The notes below the pieces were generated by a model. It was not told where the DNA came from. It did no database searches and saw nothing but the letters and a program-made list of their open reading frames with translations. 6,841 bases of DNA. Source: VRUB01 sp046758085. GTDB taxonomy: Bacteria; Pseudomonadota; Gammaproteobacteria; Acidiferrobacterales; SPGG2. The stretch is taken from positions 1 to 6,841 of the forward strand of contig JBHHZP010000170.1 of assembly GCA_046758085.1 (NCBI GenBank). The letters are read 5' to 3'. This document shows positions 1 to 6,653 of the stretch, piece after piece (position 1 is the first letter of the stretch; every line of letters begins with the position of its first letter). The position numbers and the translations under genes were made by a program.

Positions 1-410
1 ATCGTTTCAAGAAATTCAATGATACCCATGGACACGCTATCGGTGACCAGGTGCTACGTATGGTGGCGACGTACCTGCGGCACATTACCGGCGGCGGGAG
101 AGCGTTTCGCTATGGGGGCGAGGAGTTCACTATCTTGTTTTCAGGCAAAACGGCACGCGAGGCGGAGCCGCATCTTGGTGAATTGCGCGAACGTATTGCG
201 GAATCCTTTTTCGGCATTCGCCGCGGGCACCGAGCAAAACTAACGAGGGCTGGTATTGCGCGCTCAAGCCGGGGTCGCCAGCGAATAACGATCAGCATAG
301 GTGTGGCGGAGCGCAACGCCCGTGTCGCAAGCCCTGAAAAGGTCATCAAAGCTGCAGATCGAGCGCTGTACCGGGCCAAGCAAGCGGGGCGAAACCGGGT
401 CTGCCGTTGA
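1..410 (+). CDS. Diguanylate cyclase, GGDEF domain C-terminal part (5' end outside window)
   Basis: This makes the second messenger c-di-GMP from two GTP. The reading frame enters the window open, with full codons from base 3, and ends at TGA 408-410. The first 135 visible residues are nearly a whole GGDEF domain. They begin with RFKKFNDTHGHAIGD, the substrate-binding segment just after the metal-binding DxD, followed by RYGGEEF with the active-site signature GGEEF at 114-128. The C-terminal SIGVAER and the ADRALYRAKQAGRN helix typical of the family are also present, so the catalytic domain looks intact. The five residues before GGEEF are RAFRY, preceded by TGGG where the inhibitory I-site RxxD would lie, so canonical product inhibition is probably absent. 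A variable, basic segment (about 200-275) precedes the last strand, as in many membrane-anchored GGDEF proteins. The N-terminal sensor or membrane part lies outside the window, so the input signal cannot be told. Confidence 0.93.
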   Translation, partial: RFKKFNDTHGHAIGDQVLRMVATYLRHITGGGRAFRYGGEEFTILFSGKTAREAEPHLGELRERIAESFFGIRRGHRAKLTRAGIARSSRGRQRITISIGVAERNARVASPEKVIKAADRALYRAKQAGRNRVCR

Positions 411-569
411 GGCGGCGGCCTGTCGCGGGCGGCGGATCTTCGCTGATTTGTGTCTGCCCCGTCGTATCGGCGCAGAAATAGCGCAGTCGCACCCCGCGCC
501 ACGTTTCGCACAGGAAAACCCTGCCCGGCAAACGGGTAAAAGCGCACCAAGCACGCTCAATGACGCAAT

Positions 570-580
570 TGCTATATAAT
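570..580 (+). promoter_or_regulatory. Candidate sigma-70 promoter, extended -10 type, for ppdK
   Basis: The bases TGCTATATAAT contain a perfect TATAAT at 575-580. They can also be read as an extended -10, with TG at 570-571 and the hexamer TATATA at 573-578. No good TTGACA-like -35 lies 16-18 bases upstream (552-557 is CACGCT), which fits an extended -10 promoter or one needing an activator. Transcription would start near base 586-588, giving a ppdK leader of about 110 bases. This is sequence matching only. Confidence 0.55.
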
Positions 581-627
581 GGTCGTGGTTAAGCCGAGCA
601 GTGCCGCACTTTGGCTGACTGACGACC
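581..627 (+). repeat. Nested imperfect palindrome just downstream of the -10 element
   Basis: Three nested stems share one centre. The outer is GGTCGT (581-586) with ACGACC (622-627), the middle AGCC (592-595) with GGCT (613-616), and the inner AGTG (600-603) with CACT (607-610) around a CCG loop. The stems are separated by internal loops of 5+5 and 4+2 bases. The block starts one base after TATAAT, so the outer left arm would be at or before the transcription start, and only the middle and inner stems would lie wholly in the RNA. It could be a DNA operator, a 5'-end RNA hairpin, or a relic of a dispersed palindromic repeat. Confidence 0.5.
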
Positions 628-684
628 TCGAGTCGAAGGCGTCAACCTGAATCCTCAATAATGAATGGTCCCTAGCTTGCCAAC

Positions 685-690
685 GAGGAG
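685..690 (+). promoter_or_regulatory. Ribosome binding site of ppdK
   Basis: GAGGAG ends five bases before the ATG at 696. It is a strong Shine-Dalgarno match and fixes this start; the protein begins at the usual distance before the family's first conserved block. Confidence 0.8.
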
Positions 691-695
691 CAACA

Positions 696-3530
696 ATGAA
701 ACGCCAGAGTCAAGCAAAGGATAAGCAACCTTCTGTCGGGGCAGCCAAGTACGTCTATTCCTTCCAGCAGGGCGACGGGAAGAACAAAGCGTTGCTCGGG
801 GGTAAAGGGGCAAATCTGTGCGAGATGACACAGATCGGCCTGAACGTTCCGCCTGGTTTCGTCATTACTACGAAAGCCTGCCTCGGCTATCTGGCGGCGC
901 CGGAGACGGGTTTACCTGCGGGCCTGATGGATGAGGTCCGCGCTCACATCGCTGAGCTTGAGCAGGCCACCGGTAAGGGCTTTGGAGCAAAGGACAATCC
1001 GCTGCTGGTATCCGTGCGTTCGGGATCCGCGATTTCGATGCCCGGCATGATGGATACGGTTCTTAACCTGGGCCTGAACCGCGAGACCCTGGACGGGCTG
1101 GCGGCGCAAACCGGGAATCAGCGGTTTGCGCTGGATTCCTATCGTCGATTCATCCAGCTCTTTGGCAAGATCGCGCTGAATGTCCCGGACGAACGATTTG
1201 ATGAGAAGTTTGAGGCCGTTAAGAAACGCGTGGGTGCGGCAGCGGACGTTGATTTGAATGCGACGCACTTGAAAGAAATCTCTGACTTGTTCCTCGTCGT
1301 TGTGCAAGAGCATACCGGCCGGCAATTTCCTCATGATGCCTACGAGCAACTGGAGATCGCGATCCAGGCGGTGTTCGGCTCCTGGATGGGCAAACGCGCC
1401 GTGGACTATCGCCGTGAGTTCAACATTACCGAGGACATCGCCAGCGGGACCGCAGTGAATGTGGTCAGCATGGTGTTCGGAAACATGGGCGATGACAGTG
1501 GCACCGGCGTGGCCTTTACGCGTAATCCTGGCACCGGGGAAAACGTTTTTTACGGAGAGTACCTGGTGAATGCGCAGGGCGAGGACGTGGTGGCCGGTAT
1601 CCGCACACCCAAAGCCGTGCAAGAGATGACCACCGAGATGCCGGACATGTACCGCCAGCTAGACGAGCTGCGCAGCAAGCTCGAGCGCCACTATTGCGAG
1701 GTGCAGGATTTCGAGTTCACCATCGAAAAAGGCGTTTTGTACTGTCTACAAACCCGCTCAGCCAAGATGAATGCGGCCGCGATGGTGCGCACATCGGTCG
1801 AGATGGAGCGCGAAGGCTTGATTAGCCGTGAGCAGGCGCTGTTGCGCGTCGAGCCGGATTTGCTGGAACAGCTTCTGTACCCGCGCATCGACCCGGGTTC
1901 CACCGACGAACCTGCGGCACATGGAATCGCAGCGTCACCCGGGGCGGCATGTGGCCGAATCGTGTTTGACGCTGACACCGCTGAGACCGAAGGCCGGTTA
2001 GGGGAGAAGATCATATTGGTACGCGAGGAAACCAAGCCCGAGGACATTCATGGCTTTTTTGCCGCTCAGGGGATTCTAACCAGTCGCGGTGGCAAGACCT
2101 CGCACGCGGCGGTCGTCGCTCGGGGGATGGGCAAACCCTGTGTCGCCGGCGCCGAGGGGATTAACGTAGACACGCGTGCCCGCGTCGCCTATGTGGGAAA
2201 CCATGTTTTGCGTGAAGGTGACACGATCACCATCGACGGATCGACCGGCGCTGTCTACGTGGGCGTAGTTCCGACCGAGGAGCCGGAGTTTTCTGCCGAG
2301 CTCGAAACCCTGCTGGCATGGGCCGACGAAACCGCGCGACTCAAGGTGATGAGCAACGCCGACACGGCCGAAGACGCCCGCTGCGCCTTGAAATACGGCG
2401 CAATGGGTATCGGTTTGTGCCGTACAGAACGCATGTTCAATGCGTCTGATCGCCTGCCGATAGTGGTCGAGATGATCTTGGCGGAAACCGCGGAGGAGCG
2501 ACAGTCGGCGCTAGACCGCCTACTGCCGATCCAGCGTGCCGATTTCAAGGAGCTGTTTGAAGTCATGTCGCCGCGACCGGTTACAGTGCGGCTGCTGGAT
2601 CCGCCGATCCACGAGTTTCTGCCGACCGAGCACGAGCTGGTAGAGGAGATAGATCACCTGCGCAACCTGCGCGGCACCGTGCAGGAGATGGTTGGGTTAA
2701 GCGATACGGTAAAGCTGCTTGATCCGGATCATCCCGACGACAGCGTCGAGTCTTTGGGGAAGCTCCAGGTCATATTGAAGAAGCTGCAGGATGGCCGTAT
2801 CGACGAGAAGTTGGTCGCCCAGAAAGAGAACATTCTGCGAAAGGTGCGTGCGCTACGGGAGATCAACCCGATGCTAGGTCATCGCGGCGTGCGACTTGCC
2901 ATCACTTATCCTGAAATCTATCGCATGCAGATCCGGGCGATCCTGGAGGCAGCAGCCGAATGTGTCAAGGAAGGCATAAACGTTCACCCCGAGATCATGG
3001 TGCCGCAAGTCTGCACGGCCAAGGAGCTGGAGTTCGTCGAGAAGTTCGTTGTAGAGGTGAAACGTGATACCGAACGCGCCTATGGCGTCAAAGTCCCGTT
3101 TCATTTCGGCACCATGATCGAGGTGGTGCGCGCGTGTATGCGTTCGGACAAGCTGGCGCGGATCGCCCAGTTCTTCTCTTTTGGAACGAATGACTTAAGC
3201 CAGGCGACATTTTCATTCAGTCGTGAGGATGCGGAGAACAAGTTCCTGCCGCTGTACAACAAGATCGGCATCCTGCGTGATAATCCGTTCGAGGTGCTGG
3301 ATGTGGAAGGCATGGGACGGTTGATGGCGATCACCGTAAAGTGGGGCCGCAAGACTCGTCCGGACCTGGTGGTTGGAATCTGTGGCGAGCAGGGCGGGCA
3401 TCCCGAGTCGATTCGATTTTGCCATCACGTCGGGTTGGATTATGTGTCGTGCTCCGCGCCGAGGGTGCCGATTGCGCGGCTCGCCGCGGCTCGCGCCAAG
3501 CTGTTAGAGAATGATTACCATTTTGATTAG
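696..3530 (+). CDS. ppdK: Pyruvate, phosphate dikinase (EC 2.7.9.1)
   Basis: This enzyme interconverts pyruvate + ATP + phosphate and PEP + AMP + pyrophosphate in the cytoplasm, serving PEP synthesis or PPi-linked glycolysis. The protein has 944 residues. The N-terminal ATP-grasp part shows GGKGANL (Lys37), SVRSGSA (Arg108), and Glu340 and Gln352 near LQTR. The swivelling phosphohistidine domain has GGKTSHAAVVARG with catalytic His470. The C-terminal PEP/pyruvate barrel has CRTER (Arg576), VRLLDPP (Arg632), PEIMVPQ, FGTNDL (Asn832, Asp833) and GICGEQGG with catalytic Cys896. By my recollection of the Clostridium symbiosum enzyme numbering (His455, Arg561, Arg617, Asn768, Cys831), the spacing agrees except for about 49 extra residues between Arg632 and Asn832. 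These fall in a charged, probably helical stretch around residues 650-715. The usual RTEH and CGEH motifs read RTER and CGEQ. All key catalytic residues are present, so it should be active. It appears monocistronic, and no PPDK regulatory kinase is nearby. Confidence 0.96.
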   Translation: MKRQSQAKDKQPSVGAAKYVYSFQQGDGKNKALLGGKGANLCEMTQIGLNVPPGFVITTKACLGYLAAPETGLPAGLMDEVRAHIAELEQATGKGFGAKDNPLLVSVRSGSAISMPGMMDTVLNLGLNRETLDGLAAQTGNQRFALDSYRRFIQLFGKIALNVPDERFDEKFEAVKKRVGAAADVDLNATHLKEISDLFLVVVQEHTGRQFPHDAYEQLEIAIQAVFGSWMGKRAVDYRREFNITEDIASGTAVNVVSMVFGNMGDDSGTGVAFTRNPGTGENVFYGEYLVNAQGEDVVAGIRTPKAVQEMTTEMPDMYRQLDELRSKLERHYCEVQDFEFTIEKGVLYCLQTRSAKMNAAAMVRTSVEMEREGLISREQALLRVEPDLLEQLLYPRIDPGSTDEPAAHGIAASPGAACGRIVFDADTAETEGRLGEKIILVREETKPEDIHGFFAAQGILTSRGGKTSHAAVVARGMGKPCVAGAEGINVDTRARVAYVGNHVLREGDTITIDGSTGAVYVGVVPTEEPEFSAELETLLAWADETARLKVMSNADTAEDARCALKYGAMGIGLCRTERMFNASDRLPIVVEMILAETAEERQSALDRLLPIQRADFKELFEVMSPRPVTVRLLDPPIHEFLPTEHELVEEIDHLRNLRGTVQEMVGLSDTVKLLDPDHPDDSVESLGKLQVILKKLQDGRIDEKLVAQKENILRKVRALREINPMLGHRGVRLAITYPEIYRMQIRAILEAAAECVKEGINVHPEIMVPQVCTAKELEFVEKFVVEVKRDTERAYGVKVPFHFGTMIEVVRACMRSDKLARIAQFFSFGTNDLSQATFSFSREDAENKFLPLYNKIGILRDNPFEVLDVEGMGRLMAITVKWGRKTRPDLVVGICGEQGGHPESIRFCHHVGLDYVSCSAPRVPIARLAAARAKLLENDYHFD

Positions 3531-3626
3531 GAGTGCCTGACGACTAGATCGCGTGCAATTCAACGGAGAAGCAATTCCGGCCTTAATCGAGGAGGCCCAG
3601 ATGATCGCCTCGTCGATGGCGCGAAG
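3531..3626. terminator. Gap between converging ppdK and methyltransferase genes, possible weak bidirectional terminator
   Basis: The two genes end 96 bases apart, where terminators for both are expected. The best inverted repeat is GGCCT (3579-3583) with AGGCC (3593-3597), a 5-bp stem with a 9-base loop. It has no T-tract on either side, so it is not a classical intrinsic terminator. Termination may depend on Rho or on structure I cannot judge by eye. Confidence 0.25.
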
Positions 3627-4325
3627 TTACTTGGAAAACTCTTGCATGGTGGCCGCGGCAGACTCGTCGTTGGCCGCGTCGTCGCTTACCAGCGGTTGTG
3701 GCACCCTCGCCGTGCTTCGACACCGCAGCACCTTCCAGTATCCAAACAAATTCGCGCTGCGGATATTTACGACATCGAGGTGGGTTTTGTGCAACAGGTC
3801 GTCGAGCCCGACGTCGGGGTGAAAGCCCACGAGCTTGGCCAGCGGTGACACCAGGCCTTCCAGCGCCCTGATGACGGGATTCTGGCTGCGGAAGTGATTG
3901 ACGATAAAAATCTCCCCACCCGGCTTGCAAACCCTGCGCATCTCTGCCACCAGCTGAGTCGGATCAGGGACCACGGACACGACATACATTGCGACCACCT
4001 TGTCGAAGCGGTTTTCCGAAAACCATAAGTCCTCGGCGTCCATTTCCAGCACGGCATCAACCTGGGCTAGGCGCTCATGTTCGACGCGCTGTCGGGCTCT
4101 GGCCAGCATCTCCGCCGAGATGTCGATGCCGGTCACGCGTACATCCTGTGGATAAAGCGGCAGCGACAGGCCGGTGCCTACTCCTACCTCGAGAATGTGA
4201 TCGCCGGGCCGGCACCCGAGCGCCTTGATAATCAGCTTACGCCCGGGATGTAGAATGGGACCAAAGACGGCGTCGTAGATGCGGGCATACCGCCGATACG
4301 CGGCTCGAACGGCTTCGATTTCCAT
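3627..4325 (-). CDS. pmtA: SAM-dependent phospholipid N-methyltransferase, PmtA-like
   Basis: This is probably the enzyme that methylates phosphatidylethanolamine, in three SAM-dependent steps, to phosphatidylcholine at the inner membrane. The 232-aa protein is a class I Rossmann methyltransferase. It shows YRRYARIYDAVFG (residues 10-22, the typical N-terminal helix of Rhodobacter-type PmtA), motif I LEVGVGTGLSLP (45-56), GIDIS (66-70, acidic residue for the SAM ribose), MDAEDL (95-100), AMYVVSVVPDP (112-122), KPGGE (134-138) and VNHF (142-145). The pattern Y..IYD..FG with VAMYV..VVPDP and VNHF is what points to PmtA rather than UbiE or another methyltransferase. The start at 4325 has a strong ribosome binding site; an in-frame start at 4490 would add 55 unsupported residues. 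About 30 residues after the final WKVLRCR segment look like a low-complexity, acidic/alanine tail, making it a little longer than the roughly 200-210 aa usual for the family. The substrate is inferred from family resemblance. Confidence 0.82.
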   Translation of the reverse strand: MEIEAVRAAYRRYARIYDAVFGPILHPGRKLIIKALGCRPGDHILEVGVGTGLSLPLYPQDVRVTGIDISAEMLARARQRVEHERLAQVDAVLEMDAEDLWFSENRFDKVVAMYVVSVVPDPTQLVAEMRRVCKPGGEIFIVNHFRSQNPVIRALEGLVSPLAKLVGFHPDVGLDDLLHKTHLDVVNIRSANLFGYWKVLRCRSTARVPQPLVSDDAANDESAAATMQEFSK

Positions 4326-4332
4326 CAAATGA

Positions 4333-4338
4333 CCTCCC
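4333..4338 (-). promoter_or_regulatory. Ribosome binding site that fixes the pmtA start
   Basis: On the minus strand GGGAGG is followed by seven bases and then ATG (4325-4323). This is a near-ideal Shine-Dalgarno site, and it decides for the internal start over the upstream in-frame ATG at 4490. Confidence 0.8.
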
Positions 4339-4376
4339 AGAAGTGTGGGCGGGTGCTTCTTTTCTGTCCCGTGCCG

Positions 4377-4405
4377 AGTATTGTTTACCCAACAGGACGC
4401 CGCAA
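4377..4405 (-). promoter_or_regulatory. Possible sigma-70 promoter for pmtA
   Basis: On the minus strand TTGCGG (4405-4400) is followed after 17 bases by AATACT (4382-4377). The matches to TTGACA and TATAAT are 3/6 and 4/6. The spacing is ideal and the leader would be about 45 bases, but the hexamers are poor, so chance is a real possibility. Confidence 0.28.
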
Positions 4406-4755
4406 ACCTCCTCCATGGCCTTACCCGGCATCCCGCGAGCCCAGAGTGGTATTTATCATTTTCCGAAGTCGGATGGAACCGGTCCAACACAACATTTTAC
4501 GCTGTAGGCGGAATCCCGGCAAAAACAAAAATACGGGCGATCGAGGTGCCTATATTTTATGCAACAACGCCGCACCACGGCTCCAAACCAAGCGGGCGCA
4601 AGCCATCCGCATGCATGAGCGCAAAGCTCGTGGTCATGATACCGGCGAACGCACCACTGCGGTTGGCGTTATCGCATCTTGACCCACCCGGTCCCTGACG
4701 CGCATGCTCGCCGGTCCCCAAAAGGGGTGAGGGCATTGCCGGCCGCATAATTCGC

Positions 4756-4766
4756 AGGAAGGTAGG
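4756..4766 (+). promoter_or_regulatory. Probable ribosome binding site of the ABC exporter gene
   Basis: AGGAAGGTAGG is purine-rich and resembles a Shine-Dalgarno site. Its end lies 12 bases before the GTG at 4779 and 24 before the ATG at 4791. The distance is long for either start but clearly favours GTG. Confidence 0.45.
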
Positions 4767-4778
4767 CTGTTATTCCCA

Positions 4779-6584
4779 GTGAGCGAAACTATGCCAACAA
4801 CGCGCGCCAGCGCCGACGTACCCGTGCCCGGCCGCACCCTTGCGGCCTTGCGCCCTATCATCGGTTTCCTCAAACCTTATTGGCTAAGAATAATCTTGGC
4901 CCTGATCGCGCTGGTGACCGCCGCGGCGACCTTGCTCGCCCTCGGGCAAGGGGTTCGAGTACTTGTGGATCGAGGTTTTGCCGGGGAGGATCCCCAACTC
5001 CTGGACCAGATGCTGGCCGCGATGCTGGCGCTGGTCACGCTCGCGGCGGTTGCAACGGGGGTGCGTTTCTACCTGGTTTCATGGCTTGGCGAGCGTGTCA
5101 GCGCGGACATACGCCGGGCCGTATACGACCACGTGTTGAAGCTTAGCCCGGGGTTCTTTGAAGTCACGCGCACCGGCGAGGTTCTGACCAGGCTCACCGC
5201 GGACACCACGGTCCTGGAGACTGTCGTCGGCTCGTCGATGTCACTGGCGCTGCGCAATCTCTTGCTGCTGGTCGGCGGGACTGTGATGCTGGTGGTGACG
5301 AACCTCAAGCTGACCGCGCTGGTTTTTCTTGGAATTCCAGTGGTCGTGATCCCGATCTTGTTCCACGCCCGCCGGGTGCGGCGTCTGTCGCGCGCCAGCC
5401 AGGACCGCCTGGCAGATGTCGGCGCCTATGTGGACGAGACACTGCACGGCATCCGGACCGTACAGGCCTTCGGTCACGAGCACATCGACCGACGGCGGTT
5501 TGGCACGCGCGTCGAGGAAGCCTTCGCCACCGCTGTGCGCCGGATCCGGCAACGAGCACTGTTGACCGGGCTCGTTATACTGCTGGTGTTTGCCGCAGTA
5601 GGGATCATTCTCTGGGTTGGTGGTCACGATGTATTGGCGGGAAGAATCAGTGCAGGTGATCTTTCGGCCTTTGTCTTCTATGCCATTCTGGTGGCGATTG
5701 CGGCCGCGGCCATCAGCGAAGTGGTAGGTGATCTGCAGCGGGCGGCCGGCGCGGCCGAGCGTTTGCTCGAGTTGCTTCGCGTCGAACCGCAAATTTCCTG
5801 TCCGCCGGCGCCGGTAGCGTTGCCGCTCCCCGGACGCGGCAGCGTGCGGTTCGAGCAGGTGTGCTTCTCATATCCGTCACGCCCGGAGACGATGGCGCTC
5901 GATGATTTCTCGCTGGCAGTCGAAGCGGGCGAGAAGATAGCGCTGGTCGGACCCTCAGGCGCGGGGAAGACTACCGTGTTCCAGCTGCTGTTGCGATTCT
6001 ACGATCCGCGCAGTGGGCTCATCGTGCTTGATGACGTTGAACTACGAAACGCAGACCCCGCAGAAATACGCGCCCGTATCGGTGTGGTCCCGCAAGATCC
6101 GGTGATATTCGCTGCCGATGCCTGGGAAAACATTCGCTACGGCCGGCCGCAGGCAACAAATGACGAGGTGCGCCAGGCGGCCGAAGCGGCGCACGCCACG
6201 GAGTTCCTCGAACGGTTACCTCAGGGGCTAGGCACTTTTCTCGGAGAGCGTGGCATCAGGCTTTCCGGGGGGCAGCGCCAACGCATTGCCATCGCGCGCG
6301 CAATTCTGCGCAACCCCACCGTGCTGCTGTTGGACGAAGCGACCAGCGCCCTCGACGCGCAAAGCGAGCTGCTGGTGCAAAGTGCGCTCGTGCCACTCAT
6401 GGCGGACCGTACCACACTGATTATCGCCCATCGCTTGGCAACGGTGCTGAAGGCTGACCGCATCGCTGTCATGGATCGTGGGCGCATCGTCGCGACCGGT
6501 ACCCATGCGCAGCTCATTGAAGAGGGCGGGCTCTACGCACGTCTGGCGGCGCTCCAGTTCAACCCGGGCGAGGCGGGGGACTAA
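4779..6584 (+). CDS. MsbA-related ABC exporter, fused transmembrane and ATPase domains
   Basis: This is a half-transporter that should dimerise in the inner membrane and use ATP to export or flip a hydrophobic or lipid-like substrate. Its 601 residues are normal for the type IV (MsbA/LmrA) exporter fold. Six hydrophobic segments lie at roughly residues 34-56, 75-101, 156-174, 178-196, 260-281 and 294-314. The ATPase domain from about 355 has A-loop Tyr365, Walker A GPSGAGKTT (391-399), Q-loop Gln439 in VVPQDP, signature LSGGQ (495-499), Walker B VLLLDE (515-520) with catalytic Glu520, D-loop SALD, and H-loop His551. All are intact, so the protein should hydrolyse ATP. I chose GTG 4779 over ATG 4791 because of the ribosome binding site; the difference is only four residues. 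It stands alone, divergent from pmtA, with no membrane-fusion or outer-membrane partner in the window. Similarity is to MsbA-related proteins generally rather than to true MsbA, and the substrate cannot be told. Confidence 0.93.
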   Translation: MSETMPTTRASADVPVPGRTLAALRPIIGFLKPYWLRIILALIALVTAAATLLALGQGVRVLVDRGFAGEDPQLLDQMLAAMLALVTLAAVATGVRFYLVSWLGERVSADIRRAVYDHVLKLSPGFFEVTRTGEVLTRLTADTTVLETVVGSSMSLALRNLLLLVGGTVMLVVTNLKLTALVFLGIPVVVIPILFHARRVRRLSRASQDRLADVGAYVDETLHGIRTVQAFGHEHIDRRRFGTRVEEAFATAVRRIRQRALLTGLVILLVFAAVGIILWVGGHDVLAGRISAGDLSAFVFYAILVAIAAAAISEVVGDLQRAAGAAERLLELLRVEPQISCPPAPVALPLPGRGSVRFEQVCFSYPSRPETMALDDFSLAVEAGEKIALVGPSGAGKTTVFQLLLRFYDPRSGLIVLDDVELRNADPAEIRARIGVVPQDPVIFAADAWENIRYGRPQATNDEVRQAAEAAHATEFLERLPQGLGTFLGERGIRLSGGQRQRIAIARAILRNPTVLLLDEATSALDAQSELLVQSALVPLMADRTTLIIAHRLATVLKADRIAVMDRGRIVATGTHAQLIEEGGLYARLAALQFNPGEAGD

Positions 6585-6596
6585 AGTGTTTCATTC

Positions 6597-6638
6597 GTTA
6601 TCCGTGAATCGTGAACCGTGAGTCGTAATCCGTGATTC
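6597..6638 (+). repeat. Heptamer tandem repeat, six degenerate units
   Basis: Six adjoining 7-base units are visible: GTTATCC, GTGAATC, GTGAACC, GTGAGTC, GTAATCC, GTGATTC, with consensus close to GTGAATC. The array begins 12 bases after the ABC stop codon and is too degenerate to be a recent slippage product. Degenerate heptamer arrays of this kind occur between genes in various bacteria; no function is assigned. Confidence 0.75.
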
Positions 6639-6651
6639 ATTTTCGGTTTTT
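6605..6651 (+). terminator. Possible terminator-like structure after the ABC gene
   Basis: TGAATC (6605-6610) can pair with GATTCA (6634-6639). The right arm is followed by TTTTCGGTTTTT (6640-6651). The 23-base loop is long and the stem is A/T-rich and formed from the heptamer repeat, so it would be a weak intrinsic terminator. Confidence 0.25.
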
Positions 6652-6653
6652 CG

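Larger units (their letters stand above)
411..695. other. Intergenic region between the GGDEF gene and ppdK
   Basis: These 285 bases hold no convincing gene; open frames here on both strands are short and show no recognisable protein. The first part has a small hairpin at 524-536 (CCCG, loop GCAAA, CGGG) that is not followed by a T-tract, so it is at best a weak terminator for the GGDEF gene. The second part contains the -10 element, the palindrome and the ribosome binding site listed separately. Confidence 0.7.
4326..4778. other. Divergent intergenic region between pmtA and the ABC exporter gene
   Basis: These 453 bases contain overlapping open frames of up to 117 codons on the plus strand, but none resembles a known protein, has a clear ribosome binding site or shows gene-like composition. 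Two hairpins are visible. One has arms CATGAGC (4614-4620) and GCTCGTG (4626-4632) with a GCAAA loop. The other has CCCC/GGGG (4716-4719, 4724-4727) inside GCCGG/CCGGC (4710-4714, 4739-4743). Neither has a T-tract. For the ABC gene, TATATT at 4551-4556 and TTGACC at 4679-4684 are promoter-like words, but I find no well-spaced pair, so its promoter is not assigned. Confidence 0.6.

Noticed and set aside
524..536. Intrinsic terminator behind the GGDEF gene.
   Set aside because: The stem has only four G/C pairs and is followed by TAAAA rather than a T-tract.
666..680. A sigma-54-like promoter, TGG-N8-TTGC, upstream of ppdK.
   Set aside because: The spacing fits the -24/-12 pattern, but transcription would start near 691, after the ribosome binding site and five bases before the ATG. 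No other sigma-54 signals were seen.
912..1622. A 236-codon open frame on the minus strand inside ppdK.
   Set aside because: It lies wholly antisense to the strongly conserved N-terminal part of ppdK, and its product is rich in His and Arg with no known domain. It is a shadow of codon use.
4326..4490. An upstream in-frame ATG extending the methyltransferase by 55 residues.
   Set aside because: The extra residues are unlike any PmtA N-terminus, and a near-perfect ribosome binding site stands before the internal ATG at 4325.
4329..4698. Two overlapping 117-codon open frames on the plus strand in the pmtA-ABC gap.
   Set aside because: They overlap each other in different frames, lack a ribosome binding site, start within the pmtA leader and show no recognisable protein. 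Random open frames are common at this GC content.
5241..5792. A 183-codon open frame on the minus strand within the ABC gene.
   Set aside because: It is antisense to the transmembrane domain, and its product is a Gln/His/Arg-rich sequence without family resemblance.
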